A DNA stretch of 64,000 nt from Magnetococcales bacterium (GTDB lineage Bacteria; Pseudomonadota; Magnetococcia; Magnetococcales; Magnetaquicoccaceae): contig JADGAZ010000020.1 of the NCBI GenBank assembly GCA_015231755.1, positions 1 to 64,000 on the forward strand, read 5' to 3'. Positions 41,063 to 49,884 of this stretch are shown in pieces. Numbering within the stretch: position 1 is the stretch's first letter; every line of letters begins with the position of its first letter. The notes beneath the pieces were generated by a model, which was given only the letters and a program-made list of their open reading frames with translations, searched no databases and was not told where the DNA came from. The position numbers and the translations under genes were made by a program.

Positions 41063-42340
41063 TTATTTGTTGAACCAATCGCTCAGCCATTGGAACATGC
41101 CATTGGGCTCGTCCGGCGGGCGGGGGGCGATGAAATACAAAGAGGAACCCCGTTGTTTCATGATTCCGGCGGTGCGTAACGCTTTTTCTCCGAAACCCAT
41201 GAAATAATCTACCCGACCCGGTCCGCGAATGGCTCCGCCGGTGTCCTGATTGACCGTGAAACGCAACGTGGGTTTCCAGTTGGTGACCGCCCCATCCTCG
41301 CCGAACTCCGGCATGGTGACATAAAGCAATCCCGGAGCGCCTTTGGGGAAGAGATTGGCGTCCGTGGCCATGGAGCGTTCCCCGGTGAGGGGCACGCCGA
41401 TGTTGCCGAAAGGACCGCCTTCGAGCTTGCGGAAGAAAACATAGGAAGGATTGGAGAACAAAACCCGGTCACGCTGCTTGGGGTTGTCCTTGAGCCATTG
41501 ACGCAAGGCGGGCAGGCTCATGTTTTCTTTGGAGATCTGGTTTTCTTCGATCAGCAAGGCGCCGATGGAACGGTAGGGCTGACCGTTGGTGGCGGCATAA
41601 CCGACCCGTATGGTGGATCCATCCTGGAGTTGCACCCGACCCGATCCCTGGATGTGGAGGAAAAAGAGATCCACATAATCTTCCACCCAGGCCAGTTCCA
41701 GATTCTTGCCTTTGAGAATTTTGTCCTGGTCGATGCGCGCCCGATCATAATAGGGCAGTAGTCTGCCTTTTTCGATGCGTCCCACGATCCTCTTGTCCTT
41801 GAATTCGGAAGACCACTGGGACAAATCGGCTTCGACCATGGTGTGGGGACGGCGATAGATGGGATGGGCAAAGGTTTTGGTCTGGGTGAGGGAACCCTTG
41901 AGCAACGGCTCGAAATAGGCGGTGACCAGCACCTCTCCTTGTTGATCGCTGCCCACGGAGTGAAACAGGAGGTAGTTCTTTTTGAGATGCTCCTGGAACG
42001 CGACGGGATCCATGGAGCGGGCCGACTGGGCCAGACTTTTGCAGGCCTCGGACAGGGTCGCGGCGCGGAAGGTCCGTGGTCCGAAGCGGATCGGGCTTTC
42101 CGGATCCAGACCGGCGTAATAGCCGACGCTGGCCTCCAGGGCATCGGCCCAGGAGGCCAGTTCCTTGTCGTGGTTGAGCACTTTGGCCACCTGATTCCAG
42201 GAGATCTGGGTCAGGCTGTTCTCCTCGGTGACCTTGTTTTCCGGCGTCGTGCTGGAGCAGCCCGCCATCCAGAACAGCAGGAACACCAGAAAAAGACGCG
42301 GCATCAGCCGAGAGTCTGAAAAGGGTGCAATCGGGTTCAC
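41063..42340 (-). CDS. mltA: Membrane-bound lytic murein transglycosylase A
   Basis: A 425-residue outer-membrane lipoprotein that cleaves peptidoglycan glycan strands to 1,6-anhydro ends. A lipobox (FWMAGC) follows the N-terminal hydrophobic stretch. The 3D domain has the family motifs VTAYFEPLLKGS, FFLHIQGSGRV and the catalytic Asp region GPGRVDYFMGFG. The GTG start at 42340 overlaps the upstream stop as GTGA; an ATG at 42304 would give a more typical short signal peptide and is a real alternative. Confidence 0.93.
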   Translation of the reverse strand: MNPIAPFSDSRLMPRLFLVFLLFWMAGCSSTTPENKVTEENSLTQISWNQVAKVLNHDKELASWADALEASVGYYAGLDPESPIRFGPRTFRAATLSEACKSLAQSARSMDPVAFQEHLKKNYLLFHSVGSDQQGEVLVTAYFEPLLKGSLTQTKTFAHPIYRRPHTMVEADLSQWSSEFKDKRIVGRIEKGRLLPYYDRARIDQDKILKGKNLELAWVEDYVDLFFLHIQGSGRVQLQDGSTIRVGYAATNGQPYRSIGALLIEENQISKENMSLPALRQWLKDNPKQRDRVLFSNPSYVFFRKLEGGPFGNIGVPLTGERSMATDANLFPKGAPGLLYVTMPEFGEDGAVTNWKPTLRFTVNQDTGGAIRGPGRVDYFMGFGEKALRTAGIMKQRGSSLYFIAPRPPDEPNGMFQWLSDWFNK

Positions 42341-43371
42341 TGAACGCTTCTGGCCACTTCACCGGGTTGTTGGATGGCCGAGAGGTACCAGTTGGGATTT
42401 CTGGAGCCCACAGGGCGGCAGAAGGTCCAATACTCTTCGGCCATGATGGGGCGGCTGGAGTCGCCTTTCAGCACGTTACCCGCCACATCGGTTTCGTATT
42501 CCAGCATTTGCACCTGAAAGTGGACCGTGATCCAATCCTCTCCTGCCTCTTGCCAGGCTTCGGAGACCTCGGCGACGTGAAACTGGATTTTCTCCAGGAT
42601 GTCCCGGCGACCGGCAGCCTGACGTTCCTGGGCGTGGCGTTCGATCATGGACCACATCCGGTCCGTGAGCAAAGGACGCAGACGATCCACACTCCAGTCG
42701 CTCCAGGCGCTTTGAATCATCTGATAGGCCCCTTTGGCCCCGGTCAGGAAACGCTCCTCATCGAATTGCGGATCCATGCGGGCGATCTGGGCCAGTCCCC
42801 GGCTCACTTCGTCGATTTCGCCGTCTGCGGAGAAGGTGCGAGGCAATGGATTGCCCTGAAAACCGGTGTTGCCCAGATCCTGGAAGGAGGAGTCCAAAGG
42901 CGTTTTTTCCAGGGAGACCCGTCCCTGAGTTGGTCCTTGAGCCGGGAAAGGGGTGGCGGTCATGGGGGTCGGAGCCGGGGTGCGGGATCCGCCGAACCGT
43001 TTGACGAGAAACCAGATCACGCCACCGATCAGCAGGATTTCCAGAAAGCCGATGCCGCCGCCCGCGCCGCCGAACAGCATGGAGCCGAGCATTCCCCCGA
43101 GCATGAATCCGGCGACTCCCCCCAGGAGACCGGCTCCGAAGCCGGAGGGTCGGGAGGGCGCGGGGGTGGCCATGGAGGGGCTGGGGTTGGATGGGGAGAG
43201 GTTGGAGCGTTGGGTGGCTTCACGGGGGGTGGAGAAGCTGCGGGAGCCCCGGGAACCCATGGAATTGCCGCCGCCGAAACGACCCGCTTCCGCCTCGATG
43301 GGGGGCAGGGCGATGGCTAGGCCGACAATCAGCAGCAGAATCGGCAGCAGGTAGGGATATCTGGTTTTCAT
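42337..43371 (-). CDS. Tim44-like domain membrane protein
   Basis: A 344-residue protein. An N-terminal signal/anchor (MKTRYPYLLPILLLIVGLAIAL) is followed by a Gly/Ser-rich stretch and a second Gly-rich membrane segment (about 75-125, GGVAGFMLGGMLGSMLFGG), then a Tim44-like domain over the C-terminal ~170 residues (FLTGAKGAYQMIQSAWSDWSVDRLRPLL). Bacterial members are thought to be inner-membrane proteins of poorly defined role. The start overlaps glcF as ATGA and the stop overlaps mltA, so three genes are coupled. Confidence 0.88.
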   Translation of the reverse strand: MKTRYPYLLPILLLIVGLAIALPPIEAEAGRFGGGNSMGSRGSRSFSTPREATQRSNLSPSNPSPSMATPAPSRPSGFGAGLLGGVAGFMLGGMLGSMLFGGAGGGIGFLEILLIGGVIWFLVKRFGGSRTPAPTPMTATPFPAQGPTQGRVSLEKTPLDSSFQDLGNTGFQGNPLPRTFSADGEIDEVSRGLAQIARMDPQFDEERFLTGAKGAYQMIQSAWSDWSVDRLRPLLTDRMWSMIERHAQERQAAGRRDILEKIQFHVAEVSEAWQEAGEDWITVHFQVQMLEYETDVAGNVLKGDSSRPIMAEEYWTFCRPVGSRNPNWYLSAIQQPGEVARSVQ

Positions 43372-44699
43372 GGCATCTCTCTCGGGTTGATGGGACGGTT
43401 GAGATAAGCGCTCCAGAGTGTTTCGGACAGATGGCGCACTTTGGTCCGGGAGCCGGCTTCCCGCAGACCCGCCTCCAGATGGAGGATGCAGCCGGCATTG
43501 CTGGCCACCACCAGATCCACATCGCTGGCGGCGATGGTTTCCAGTTTGGCGGCGCGGACGTTTTGGGCCTGTTGCGGGTGACGCAGCATGTACTCTCCTC
43601 CGGCACCGCAGCAGGCGCCGATGGAACCCGGTGGGACGAGTTCGTGGCGTTCGCCGGGCAGCGCATCGAGCAACTTTCTGGGTTCCGCTATTATACCCAA
43701 CCCGAATCGGGTTTGGCAATGGTCATGATAGGCCACGGTTTGTCCTTCGGGGTTCCCGAAAACGATGCCCTGTTGGGCCAGACGGGGAGTCAGGAAGGTG
43801 GCCAGATCGATCACCTTGGCGGCCAGTTCTTTGGCGGCCTGGCCCAGTTGGGGATGATGACCCAGATTGCGGGCGTATCCTTTCACCGTGACCGTGCAGA
43901 TGGCGCTGTCGCACAGCACAAAATCCACGTCCGCCGCCTGTCGGGCGAAGGCTTCCAGAGTGGCTGCGGCTTGTTTCTGAAAGGCTTTGCGATCTCCGGA
44001 TTCCCGGTAGGGGGCGCCGCAACAGCCGAAGCCTTCCGGCACGATCACCGTACAGCCCGCCAAAGCCAGAAGATTGGCCGTGGTCGGGCCGGTGCGGGGA
44101 TGAAACAGTCGGGCCATGCAGCCGCACAGCAGGGCCACCCGGGTCGGGGGCGGGTCTCGGGCCGGGGGGAGGGGGGCGGGAAAGGTCGGAATGGGGTCGG
44201 AGCGGTGTTCCGGGAGCAAAGCCTCCAGTCGTCGCAACGGGCCGATCCTGTGCAACAGTCGGAATCGACGCACCAGCTTTTGCAGTCCCCAGGCCTGATA
44301 GCGGGCCAGCCAGCCCGCCGCCCGGGCGGTGCGGGCGTGATGGTTGGTGATGCGGTGGAACCATCGGGCCAGGGGCAGCGGAGCCAGACCGGTTCGTCCT
44401 CTCAGATGTCCCACCAGTTTGGCCGGTTTGACTCCGGCGGGGCAGGCCACATGGCAGGCGCGGCACAGCAGACAGCGGGAGAGGGTTTCCGAGGCCTCTT
44501 CGGCGGTGAGTGCCCCGGCCCGCAGAGCCAGAATGATGGAAACCCGTCCCCGTGGGGAGTGGGTTTCATCGTTGTCGCTCTGGTAGGTCGGGCAGACCGG
44601 CAGACAGTAGCCGCAATGGGTACACAGGGTCGCGTTGACAAAGGGATCCGTGTTGGCCGTCTCTCTGTCCGCCCGGGAATGGCCGCGGGATTCCGTCAC
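43368..44699 (-). CDS. glcF: Glycolate oxidase iron-sulfur subunit GlcF
   Basis: A 443-residue protein with two N-terminal 4Fe-4S motifs (CTHCGYCLPVCP and CLLCRACHVACP) and two C-terminal CCG domains (GCCGAPYRESGD and ACCGAGGEYML), the standard GlcF layout. It passes electrons from glycolate oxidation by GlcD to the quinone pool. glcD is at 49859 on the other strand and no glcE is in the window. It overlaps the Tim44-like gene by four bases. Confidence 0.93.
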   Translation of the reverse strand: MTESRGHSRADRETANTDPFVNATLCTHCGYCLPVCPTYQSDNDETHSPRGRVSIILALRAGALTAEEASETLSRCLLCRACHVACPAGVKPAKLVGHLRGRTGLAPLPLARWFHRITNHHARTARAAGWLARYQAWGLQKLVRRFRLLHRIGPLRRLEALLPEHRSDPIPTFPAPLPPARDPPPTRVALLCGCMARLFHPRTGPTTANLLALAGCTVIVPEGFGCCGAPYRESGDRKAFQKQAAATLEAFARQAADVDFVLCDSAICTVTVKGYARNLGHHPQLGQAAKELAAKVIDLATFLTPRLAQQGIVFGNPEGQTVAYHDHCQTRFGLGIIAEPRKLLDALPGERHELVPPGSIGACCGAGGEYMLRHPQQAQNVRAAKLETIAASDVDLVVASNAGCILHLEAGLREAGSRTKVRHLSETLWSAYLNRPINPREMP

Positions 44700-45058
44700 G
44701 CCACCACGTCGAGCCGTTGCGAAGCGGAAGAGTCGGCGGCCCGGGGTGCCGGTTGGCTTTTGGGGGGGAGTTTGGCCGACTCTTTGGCGGTGTTGGCGGC
44801 GTGGGCGGTCTCCCTGGCGGTTCTGGCCGACTCCCTGGAAGCGTTGGATGACTCTTTGGCGGTTCTGGCCGACTCTTTGGCCGCGGTTTTGATCGACTCT
44901 TTGGCTGACTCTTTGGTCGCGGTTTTGGAGGACTTGTTGGGATCGACCTTATCCGCGGCATGGTTGCCGCTGCGGTGATCCGGACGGTTGACCGGTTCCG
45001 AGGATTTGTAAAGCCGCATCGAGCTGGCCGGGGGAATGGAAATGGCGGTGGCGGACAT
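44696..45058 (-). CDS. Low-complexity repeat protein (KESA repeats)
   Basis: A 120-residue protein of unknown function. Residues about 45-95 are an Ala/Lys/Glu/Ser tract with imperfect 7-8-residue units (KESAKES, AKESAR, ARESAR type), predicted to be a long helix, resembling LEA-like or histone-H1-like sequences. There is no signal peptide. The stop overlaps glcF by ATGA, and the gap to lpoA is 5 bases, so it is in the lpoA-glcF-mltA transcript. Real protein or not, its coupling to both neighbours supports expression. Confidence 0.6.
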   Translation of the reverse strand: MSATAISIPPASSMRLYKSSEPVNRPDHRSGNHAADKVDPNKSSKTATKESAKESIKTAAKESARTAKESSNASRESARTARETAHAANTAKESAKLPPKSQPAPRAADSSASQRLDVVA

Positions 45059-45063
45059 GGGGG

Positions 45064-46791
45064 CTACTCCCTGGTTGAGGGTAAGGGGGTGTTGATGGAT
45101 TCCCCTCCAGAGGAGGCCGGGAGATCCTGGGATGGTGTTTCGGGTTCGGCTTCTTGCAGTCCGGTCTCTTCCTGATTGCCGTGGCCGACGCGCCCCGGAT
45201 CCGGAGCGCCGTTTTGCGCGGGCAGGTCCAGGGGCACGATTTTTCTCTCCTGGACGCGGTAGAGGTGATAAAATCGTTCGCTGCTGCCGTCGGGCAGAAA
45301 ACGGACCGGTCCGGCGCTGCCGTGGAAGTTGTTGTCACGGGTCAGGCCCTGGTGCCACTCCGGGCCGCCGAGGCGTTGATCCCGCAGCAGTTGCGCCAGA
45401 ATGGCGATGCCGTCGTAGGTGAGCATGGAAAGGGCTGGAACCGGGGCCACGCCGAGAATTTTCTTGTGGGCGGCGCCGAACTGCTCCCGGGCATCCATGT
45501 TGATGTCGCAGAAGGTGGCTCCCGCCAGGGTATCGGCCTCTTCCAGGAGTTCGGGACGGTTCCAAAGAGAGGTGCCCAGCAAGGCAATCTGGGGGGTGCG
45601 GATCTGGAAAAGCGCTGCCTGGGGCGCGATCATGCGGGCCTGTTTGGCGGTGGCCGGCAGAAAAAGCGCGTCGAAATCGATCAAGGGTTCCAGTTCTTTT
45701 TCGGAGCGGGGCGCGGGACGGTCCAGGGGATCCAGCAGCATGGCGGATCGGGCCGAGGTCAGACGCCCCTTGACCGCTTCCGGATCCAGACTGACCAGCA
45801 TTTTGAGGGCGTTGGAAAAATCGGTCTCTTTTTCGGGAAAGAGGATCGAACGGTTGACGATTCCCCCCAGGGCCACCACCTCGTTGGCGAAGGTCTGGGC
45901 CTGGAGCTGTCCATAGTCGGAGTCCGCCGCCAAAATGGCGAACCGCTTCAATCCCGCCTGCTGGACCGCGTAACGGGCCATGACCCGGGCCTGGGCATCC
46001 GGGTGAAAGGCGTTGAGATGGGTCGACCCCCCGACGGCGAGGATTTCGGTTCTGGGGTTCAGGGTGATGATGGGTATGTTGGCCGCCTTGGCCGCCTTGG
46101 CCGCGGCGACGGCTTCGGGATGAAAGACCGGTCCGATGATGACCTGACTGCCTCGGGAGACCAGATTTTCCACGGCGGCTTTGGCGGATTCGGCGCTGCC
46201 GCCGCTGTCGGCCACCTCCAGATGGAGGTTGACATCCCGATGATCGGCCAAGGCCTTGCGGGCCGCCATCACCAGGGTGTTGCCCATGGAGGCCGAAGCG
46301 CCGCTCATGGGGATCATCAGACCCGCCGTGATGCCGGACTGCTCCTGGTTTTCCTGGGAGAGACGCCGCATGGCTTCCGGGTTGAGGCTCGGGTTGAGGG
46401 CGGCTTTTTTCCACAGGGATTGGGCTTCCGCCTCGTCTCCCGCCGCCGCCGCCCGGTCCCCGAGGAGCAGGTTCACAAAAGGCAGCAGGGGCGAAGAGGC
46501 GGGTTGTCGGGACAACAGGGTCTGGAGTTGTTTGCGTTCCAGGGGTTCCAGGGCCAGGAGCGCCTCGCGGATCTGTTCGGGAGTGGTGGGCGCGGGTGGA
46601 ATTCTGACAATCGTGGCTTTGTCCCGGGAGGGTTGCGGGGCATTCAGCGTTTCCTGGATCAGGCGTTGCCAGGGGGATTCCACCGGGCCGGCGTGGGCGG
46701 GAAACGTACCGGCCATCAGCAGGGCTGTCAGCCACGCAAGGTGCCATGGGCAACGAGGGGTGTGGCCATGGGTTTTGATCGGAGCAATCAT
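45064..46791 (-). CDS. lpoA: LpoA-like penicillin-binding protein activator
   Basis: A 575-residue exported protein. The N-terminal third is helical (TPR-like); the C-terminal part is a periplasmic-binding-protein fold (ITAGLMIPMSGASASMGNTLV, VIIGPVFHPEAVAAAKAAK). E. coli LpoA activates PBP1A from the outer membrane. Unlike E. coli LpoA it has a plain signal peptide (LLMAGTFPAHAG) with no lipobox Cys, so it may be periplasmic. The ATG at 46791 was taken, 14 bases from the divergent rsmI start; the lpoA/rsmI/yraN/BON order matches the yraLMN-P neighbourhood of gamma-proteobacteria. Confidence 0.88.
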   Translation of the reverse strand: MIAPIKTHGHTPRCPWHLAWLTALLMAGTFPAHAGPVESPWQRLIQETLNAPQPSRDKATIVRIPPAPTTPEQIREALLALEPLERKQLQTLLSRQPASSPLLPFVNLLLGDRAAAAGDEAEAQSLWKKAALNPSLNPEAMRRLSQENQEQSGITAGLMIPMSGASASMGNTLVMAARKALADHRDVNLHLEVADSGGSAESAKAAVENLVSRGSQVIIGPVFHPEAVAAAKAAKAANIPIITLNPRTEILAVGGSTHLNAFHPDAQARVMARYAVQQAGLKRFAILAADSDYGQLQAQTFANEVVALGGIVNRSILFPEKETDFSNALKMLVSLDPEAVKGRLTSARSAMLLDPLDRPAPRSEKELEPLIDFDALFLPATAKQARMIAPQAALFQIRTPQIALLGTSLWNRPELLEEADTLAGATFCDINMDAREQFGAAHKKILGVAPVPALSMLTYDGIAILAQLLRDQRLGGPEWHQGLTRDNNFHGSAGPVRFLPDGSSERFYHLYRVQERKIVPLDLPAQNGAPDPGRVGHGNQEETGLQEAEPETPSQDLPASSGGESINTPLPSTRE

Positions 46792-46805
46792 TGGGATAAT
46801 GGTCC

Positions 46806-47654
46806 ATGAAAGAGCGCACGGCTTTGGTTGGAAAATTGTACATCGTTCCCACGCCAATCGGCAACCTGGAAGATATCACCCTGCGCGCCTTGCGCATTCT
46901 GGGGGGGGAGGTGGGGCGCATTCTGGCCGAAGACACCCGGCGCACGCGCATCTTGTGTGATCATCATGGCATCCGCACGCCGGTCTTTCATTTCGACGAC
47001 CACAACGCGGCCCGACTGATTCCCGGTCTGGTGGAGGAGTTGCGTGGCGGTGCCCGTTTCGCTTTGGTCTCCGACGCCGGAACCCCGGGCATCAGCGATC
47101 CCGGCAGCTCTTTGGTGCGGGGGGCCATGGCATGGGTGCCGGTGGAGGCTTTGCCCGGGGCGTCGGCGGTGACCACGGCCTTGTCCGCCAGTGGTTTTGC
47201 CGGGGAGCGATTTGTTTTCGAGGGTTTTCTGCCCCGCAAGGGCATGGATCGGCGACGACGGCTGGAGTCTTTGGTTCGGGAAGAGCGCACGGTGATTTTT
47301 TTCGAGTCCCCCCAGCGTCTGGAGGCCACCCTGGCGGATCTGGCCGCCATCGGGGCCGGGGAGCGGGTCGCGGTGGTGGCCCGGGAGCTGACCAAACTGT
47401 ACGAGACCTATCATCGCGGCACCATCGCCGAACTGGTCACCCGGTTTGGCGCCGAACCGCCCCGGGGGGAGATCGTGGTATTGCTGGAAGGTGCCGCCTT
47501 CGTGCCTCCATCCCCCGAGGAGGTGGCGGTTTTGCTGGATCAGGCTTTGGAAAGCGGTCTGGGACTCCGGGACGCCACCCGACTGGTGGCGGAACGCACC
47601 GGGCGTTCGGCCTCGGAGCTGTATGCCTTGGGACTGGCGCGGCGGCGGGAGTAG
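46806..47654 (+). CDS. rsmI: 16S rRNA (cytidine(1402)-2'-O)-methyltransferase RsmI
   Basis: A 282-residue SAM-dependent enzyme of the tetrapyrrole-methylase fold that 2'-O-methylates C1402 of 16S rRNA, improving decoding fidelity. Motifs LYIVPTPIGNLEDIT, AEDTRRTR and SDAGTPGISDPGS are the family signatures. It is divergent from lpoA with a 14-base gap, so its promoter must lie in the lpoA coding region or the two overlap. Confidence 0.95.
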   Translation: MKERTALVGKLYIVPTPIGNLEDITLRALRILGGEVGRILAEDTRRTRILCDHHGIRTPVFHFDDHNAARLIPGLVEELRGGARFALVSDAGTPGISDPGSSLVRGAMAWVPVEALPGASAVTTALSASGFAGERFVFEGFLPRKGMDRRRRLESLVREERTVIFFESPQRLEATLADLAAIGAGERVAVVARELTKLYETYHRGTIAELVTRFGAEPPRGEIVVLLEGAAFVPPSPEEVAVLLDQALESGLGLRDATRLVAERTGRSASELYALGLARRRE

Positions 47655-47712
47655 GATATGTTCTGAACCCTTAGGATCCCCGGTAAATCACTCCGCCTGG
47701 GTTCTCTCCCCG

Positions 47713-48528
47713 TCAGTCATTGGCCCGTTCGGCCAGATCGTTGGCCATGGTCAGGGTTTGGGAGATCAGGGCGCGGGCTTGATCGATCAGCGCCAGAGCG
47801 TAGTCGTGGGCCTGGGCGTGGAGGGTGGCGTTGATGGGGATCTCTTCCTTGGTTTCCTGGGCGTGGGTGTCCGCCGCTTCGATCAGGGCCTGGGCCAGGG
47901 CGTGGAGCATGCCGGGAAGCAGGGCGTCCACCTGGGCCGGATCCGGGGTGTGACGGGTCGCTGCCGGTGCGGGCAGGGGAATGATGGCTGGCACCGTGAC
48001 TGCGGACCGTTCCAGCGGCGCGGGCAAGTTCGGAATCGGGGCCGGCAGGCGGGCAGACTCCCGGGCTGGCGCGGGGGTGTCGCCGCCGTGGCCGAAGACC
48101 CGATTCACCAGATCCGAATAGATCCATTGCCGGGCCGGAAACAAGGGCGCGAGGGCTTCCGGAACCGCAGGGGTGTTTTCCGGGAGGACCGGTTGGGTTT
48201 CGAGCGGTGTTGCGAGCGGTTTGTCGGTTTCGTTCCGGTTCGCCTCTTCCACGGCGGTCAGCATCTCTTCCAAAGAGGGGGAGGGGCGGACCGGGGCAAG
48301 GCTTTTCCAGGGCTTGGGAGTGGTGTTGCCGGATCCGGGTCGGGTCAGGGGCTGGAATCGGCTCTCGTCACGCAGGTTTTCCACCCAACTCGACGGCGCG
48401 GGCCGCATGGGGGCCACGCTGCGTTCGGTGCCGGGAGCCTCGGGGGCAGGGGTGTCGAGCCACGGGGAGAAAACATTTTGTCCGGCGGGTGATTTTGCTA
48501 TTCTCCAACGGTCGGCAGCCTTGAGCAT
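47713..48528 (-). CDS. Proline-rich hypothetical protein (271 aa)
   Basis: A 271-residue protein I do not recognise. Residues about 30-200 are Pro/Ala-rich and look disordered, with a short SLEEMLTAVEEAN helix near 85. The C-terminal ~65 residues form predicted helices (QVDALLPGMLHALAQALIEAADTH and QARALISQTLTMANDL). The layout, a disordered acidic-proline middle with a helical end, recalls polar organising proteins such as PopZ, but no PopZ sequence motif is seen. It is convergent with rsmI and divergent from yraN. Confidence 0.6.
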   Translation of the reverse strand: MLKAADRWRIAKSPAGQNVFSPWLDTPAPEAPGTERSVAPMRPAPSSWVENLRDESRFQPLTRPGSGNTTPKPWKSLAPVRPSPSLEEMLTAVEEANRNETDKPLATPLETQPVLPENTPAVPEALAPLFPARQWIYSDLVNRVFGHGGDTPAPARESARLPAPIPNLPAPLERSAVTVPAIIPLPAPAATRHTPDPAQVDALLPGMLHALAQALIEAADTHAQETKEEIPINATLHAQAHDYALALIDQARALISQTLTMANDLAERAND

Positions 48529-48660
48529 GGTGTTGTCCTCTATCTTTTATCTTTAGATCATTTGCGGACCGGATCTTTCATCAAGAGAACCATCATAACC
48601 AAGCAGTGAAATTAATCCACAAAAAAAATTCCATGCCAGGGGAAAGCGCAAGCGTAAAAT

Positions 48661-49029
48661 ATGGATACCAAGGCGTTTGGTCTGTTGGCTGAAGGGGTGG
48701 CGGCCCGCAACCTGAATCGATTGGGTTATCGGATTCTTGAACGCAATGTGCGTTTTTCGCGGGGTGAACTGGATCTGGTGGCCAAACATGGGGAGATTCT
48801 GGTATTCTGTGAAGTCAAGGCCCGTCGTGGCCCGCTGTGCGGAGAACCGGGAGAGGCCATCGACGCCCGCAAACAGGCCCGCCTCGCCCGATTGGCTGTC
48901 GAGTATCTGCGGATTCATCCCGAACTGTCCGGTTGTCCGTGCCGGTTCGACGCGGTGTTGCTGTGGCGCGAAGGGTGGCGCTGGCGCACCGAGGTGATCG
49001 CCGACGCCTTTCGACCCGGTTGGGAGTGA
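48661..49029 (+). CDS. yraN: YraN family (UPF0102) nuclease-fold protein
   Basis: A 122-residue protein with the UPF0102 pattern: GELDLVAKHGEILVFCEVKAR, a Mrr/Holliday-junction-resolvase-like active-site arrangement (E, D, ExK). The biochemical role is not established. Its position between rsmI and a BON-domain lipoprotein matches the conserved yraL-yraN-yraP order. Confidence 0.93.
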   Translation: MDTKAFGLLAEGVAARNLNRLGYRILERNVRFSRGELDLVAKHGEILVFCEVKARRGPLCGEPGEAIDARKQARLARLAVEYLRIHPELSGCPCRFDAVLLWREGWRWRTEVIADAFRPGWE

Positions 49030-49083
49030 TGGTTTTTGATAGATGGATGTCCATGCACGTTGACCATTGAGGAGTGTTGATCG

Positions 49084-49884
49084 ATGAACCGTTCGCGCGT
49101 TATGTGGGGGGTCATGCCGTTGGTGGCCATGCTGGGTCTTGCGGCGTGCGTGCCCACGGATTCGTCCAATGGGGCGGCCAGCTCCGGAATCCTGGGGGAG
49201 CGGCGCAGTCCGGAGGCCGCCATCGAGGACAACATGCTCGCCATGAAATTGCGCAGCTACTACATGCGCAGTGACAAGGTGAGCGCGGCCAACATCAATG
49301 TATCGGTTTATCAGGGGGCGGTGCTGCTCACCGGAACCGCCGCTTCCCAGGCGGAAATCGACAGTGCGATTTCCATTGCCAAGGCGACCCGTGGCGTGGT
49401 CAAGGTTCACTCGGAACTCAAGGTGCAACACGCCACCTTCGGAGAACTCACCAAGGATGCCTGGTACACCAACGAAGTCAAGATTCGCATCCTGGCCGAC
49501 GAGCAGGTGCGAGGTCTGGATATCCATGTGGAAACCACCAAGGCGGTGGTCTATCTGACCGGTACCGCCCAGTCGGCGGCGGAACGCAACCGGGCGGTGG
49601 AGATTGCCCGTCAGGTGAGCGGAGTCAGGGAGGTGGTTTCTTACATCGAGATCGATCCCAGATCCCAGCCCCTCGCCCCCGGAACCGAACCCAGACCGGA
49701 CAAGAAAGCCGGTTCCCCTCCGCCGGCCCGCATGGGGGGAGCCGGGGATGCCACCAAACCGCCGCAAACCACCACCCGACCTGCCGCGTCTTCGTCTTCC
49801 GGGGTGCCGACTCCGGTGGTGGCGCCGCCTTCCGGCTCCCTGACTCCGAAAAAACCGGGTGCCCCCGTTGAATCCGGTTTCTGA
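49084..49884 (+). CDS. BON-domain lipoprotein, DolP-like
   Basis: A 266-residue lipoprotein with lipobox LGLAAC (acylated Cys22) and two BON domains (about residues 45-115 and 125-195; each with the GAVLLTGTA- or AVVYLTGTA-type core). A Pro/Ser-rich tail of about 70 residues follows. E. coli DolP (YraP) supports outer-membrane integrity at division sites. The extra low-complexity tail is not in DolP. Its 3' end overlaps glcD by 26 bases. Confidence 0.9.
   Translation: MNRSRVMWGVMPLVAMLGLAACVPTDSSNGAASSGILGERRSPEAAIEDNMLAMKLRSYYMRSDKVSAANINVSVYQGAVLLTGTAASQAEIDSAISIAKATRGVVKVHSELKVQHATFGELTKDAWYTNEVKIRILADEQVRGLDIHVETTKAVVYLTGTAQSAAERNRAVEIARQVSGVREVVSYIEIDPRSQPLAPGTEPRPDKKAGSPPPARMGGAGDATKPPQTTTRPAASSSSGVPTPVVAPPSGSLTPKKPGAPVESGF

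Noticed and set aside
42304-42340. Frameshift between the Tim44-like gene and mltA
   Set aside because: The overlap is a clean GTGA stop-start, as with the other coupled genes of this operon.
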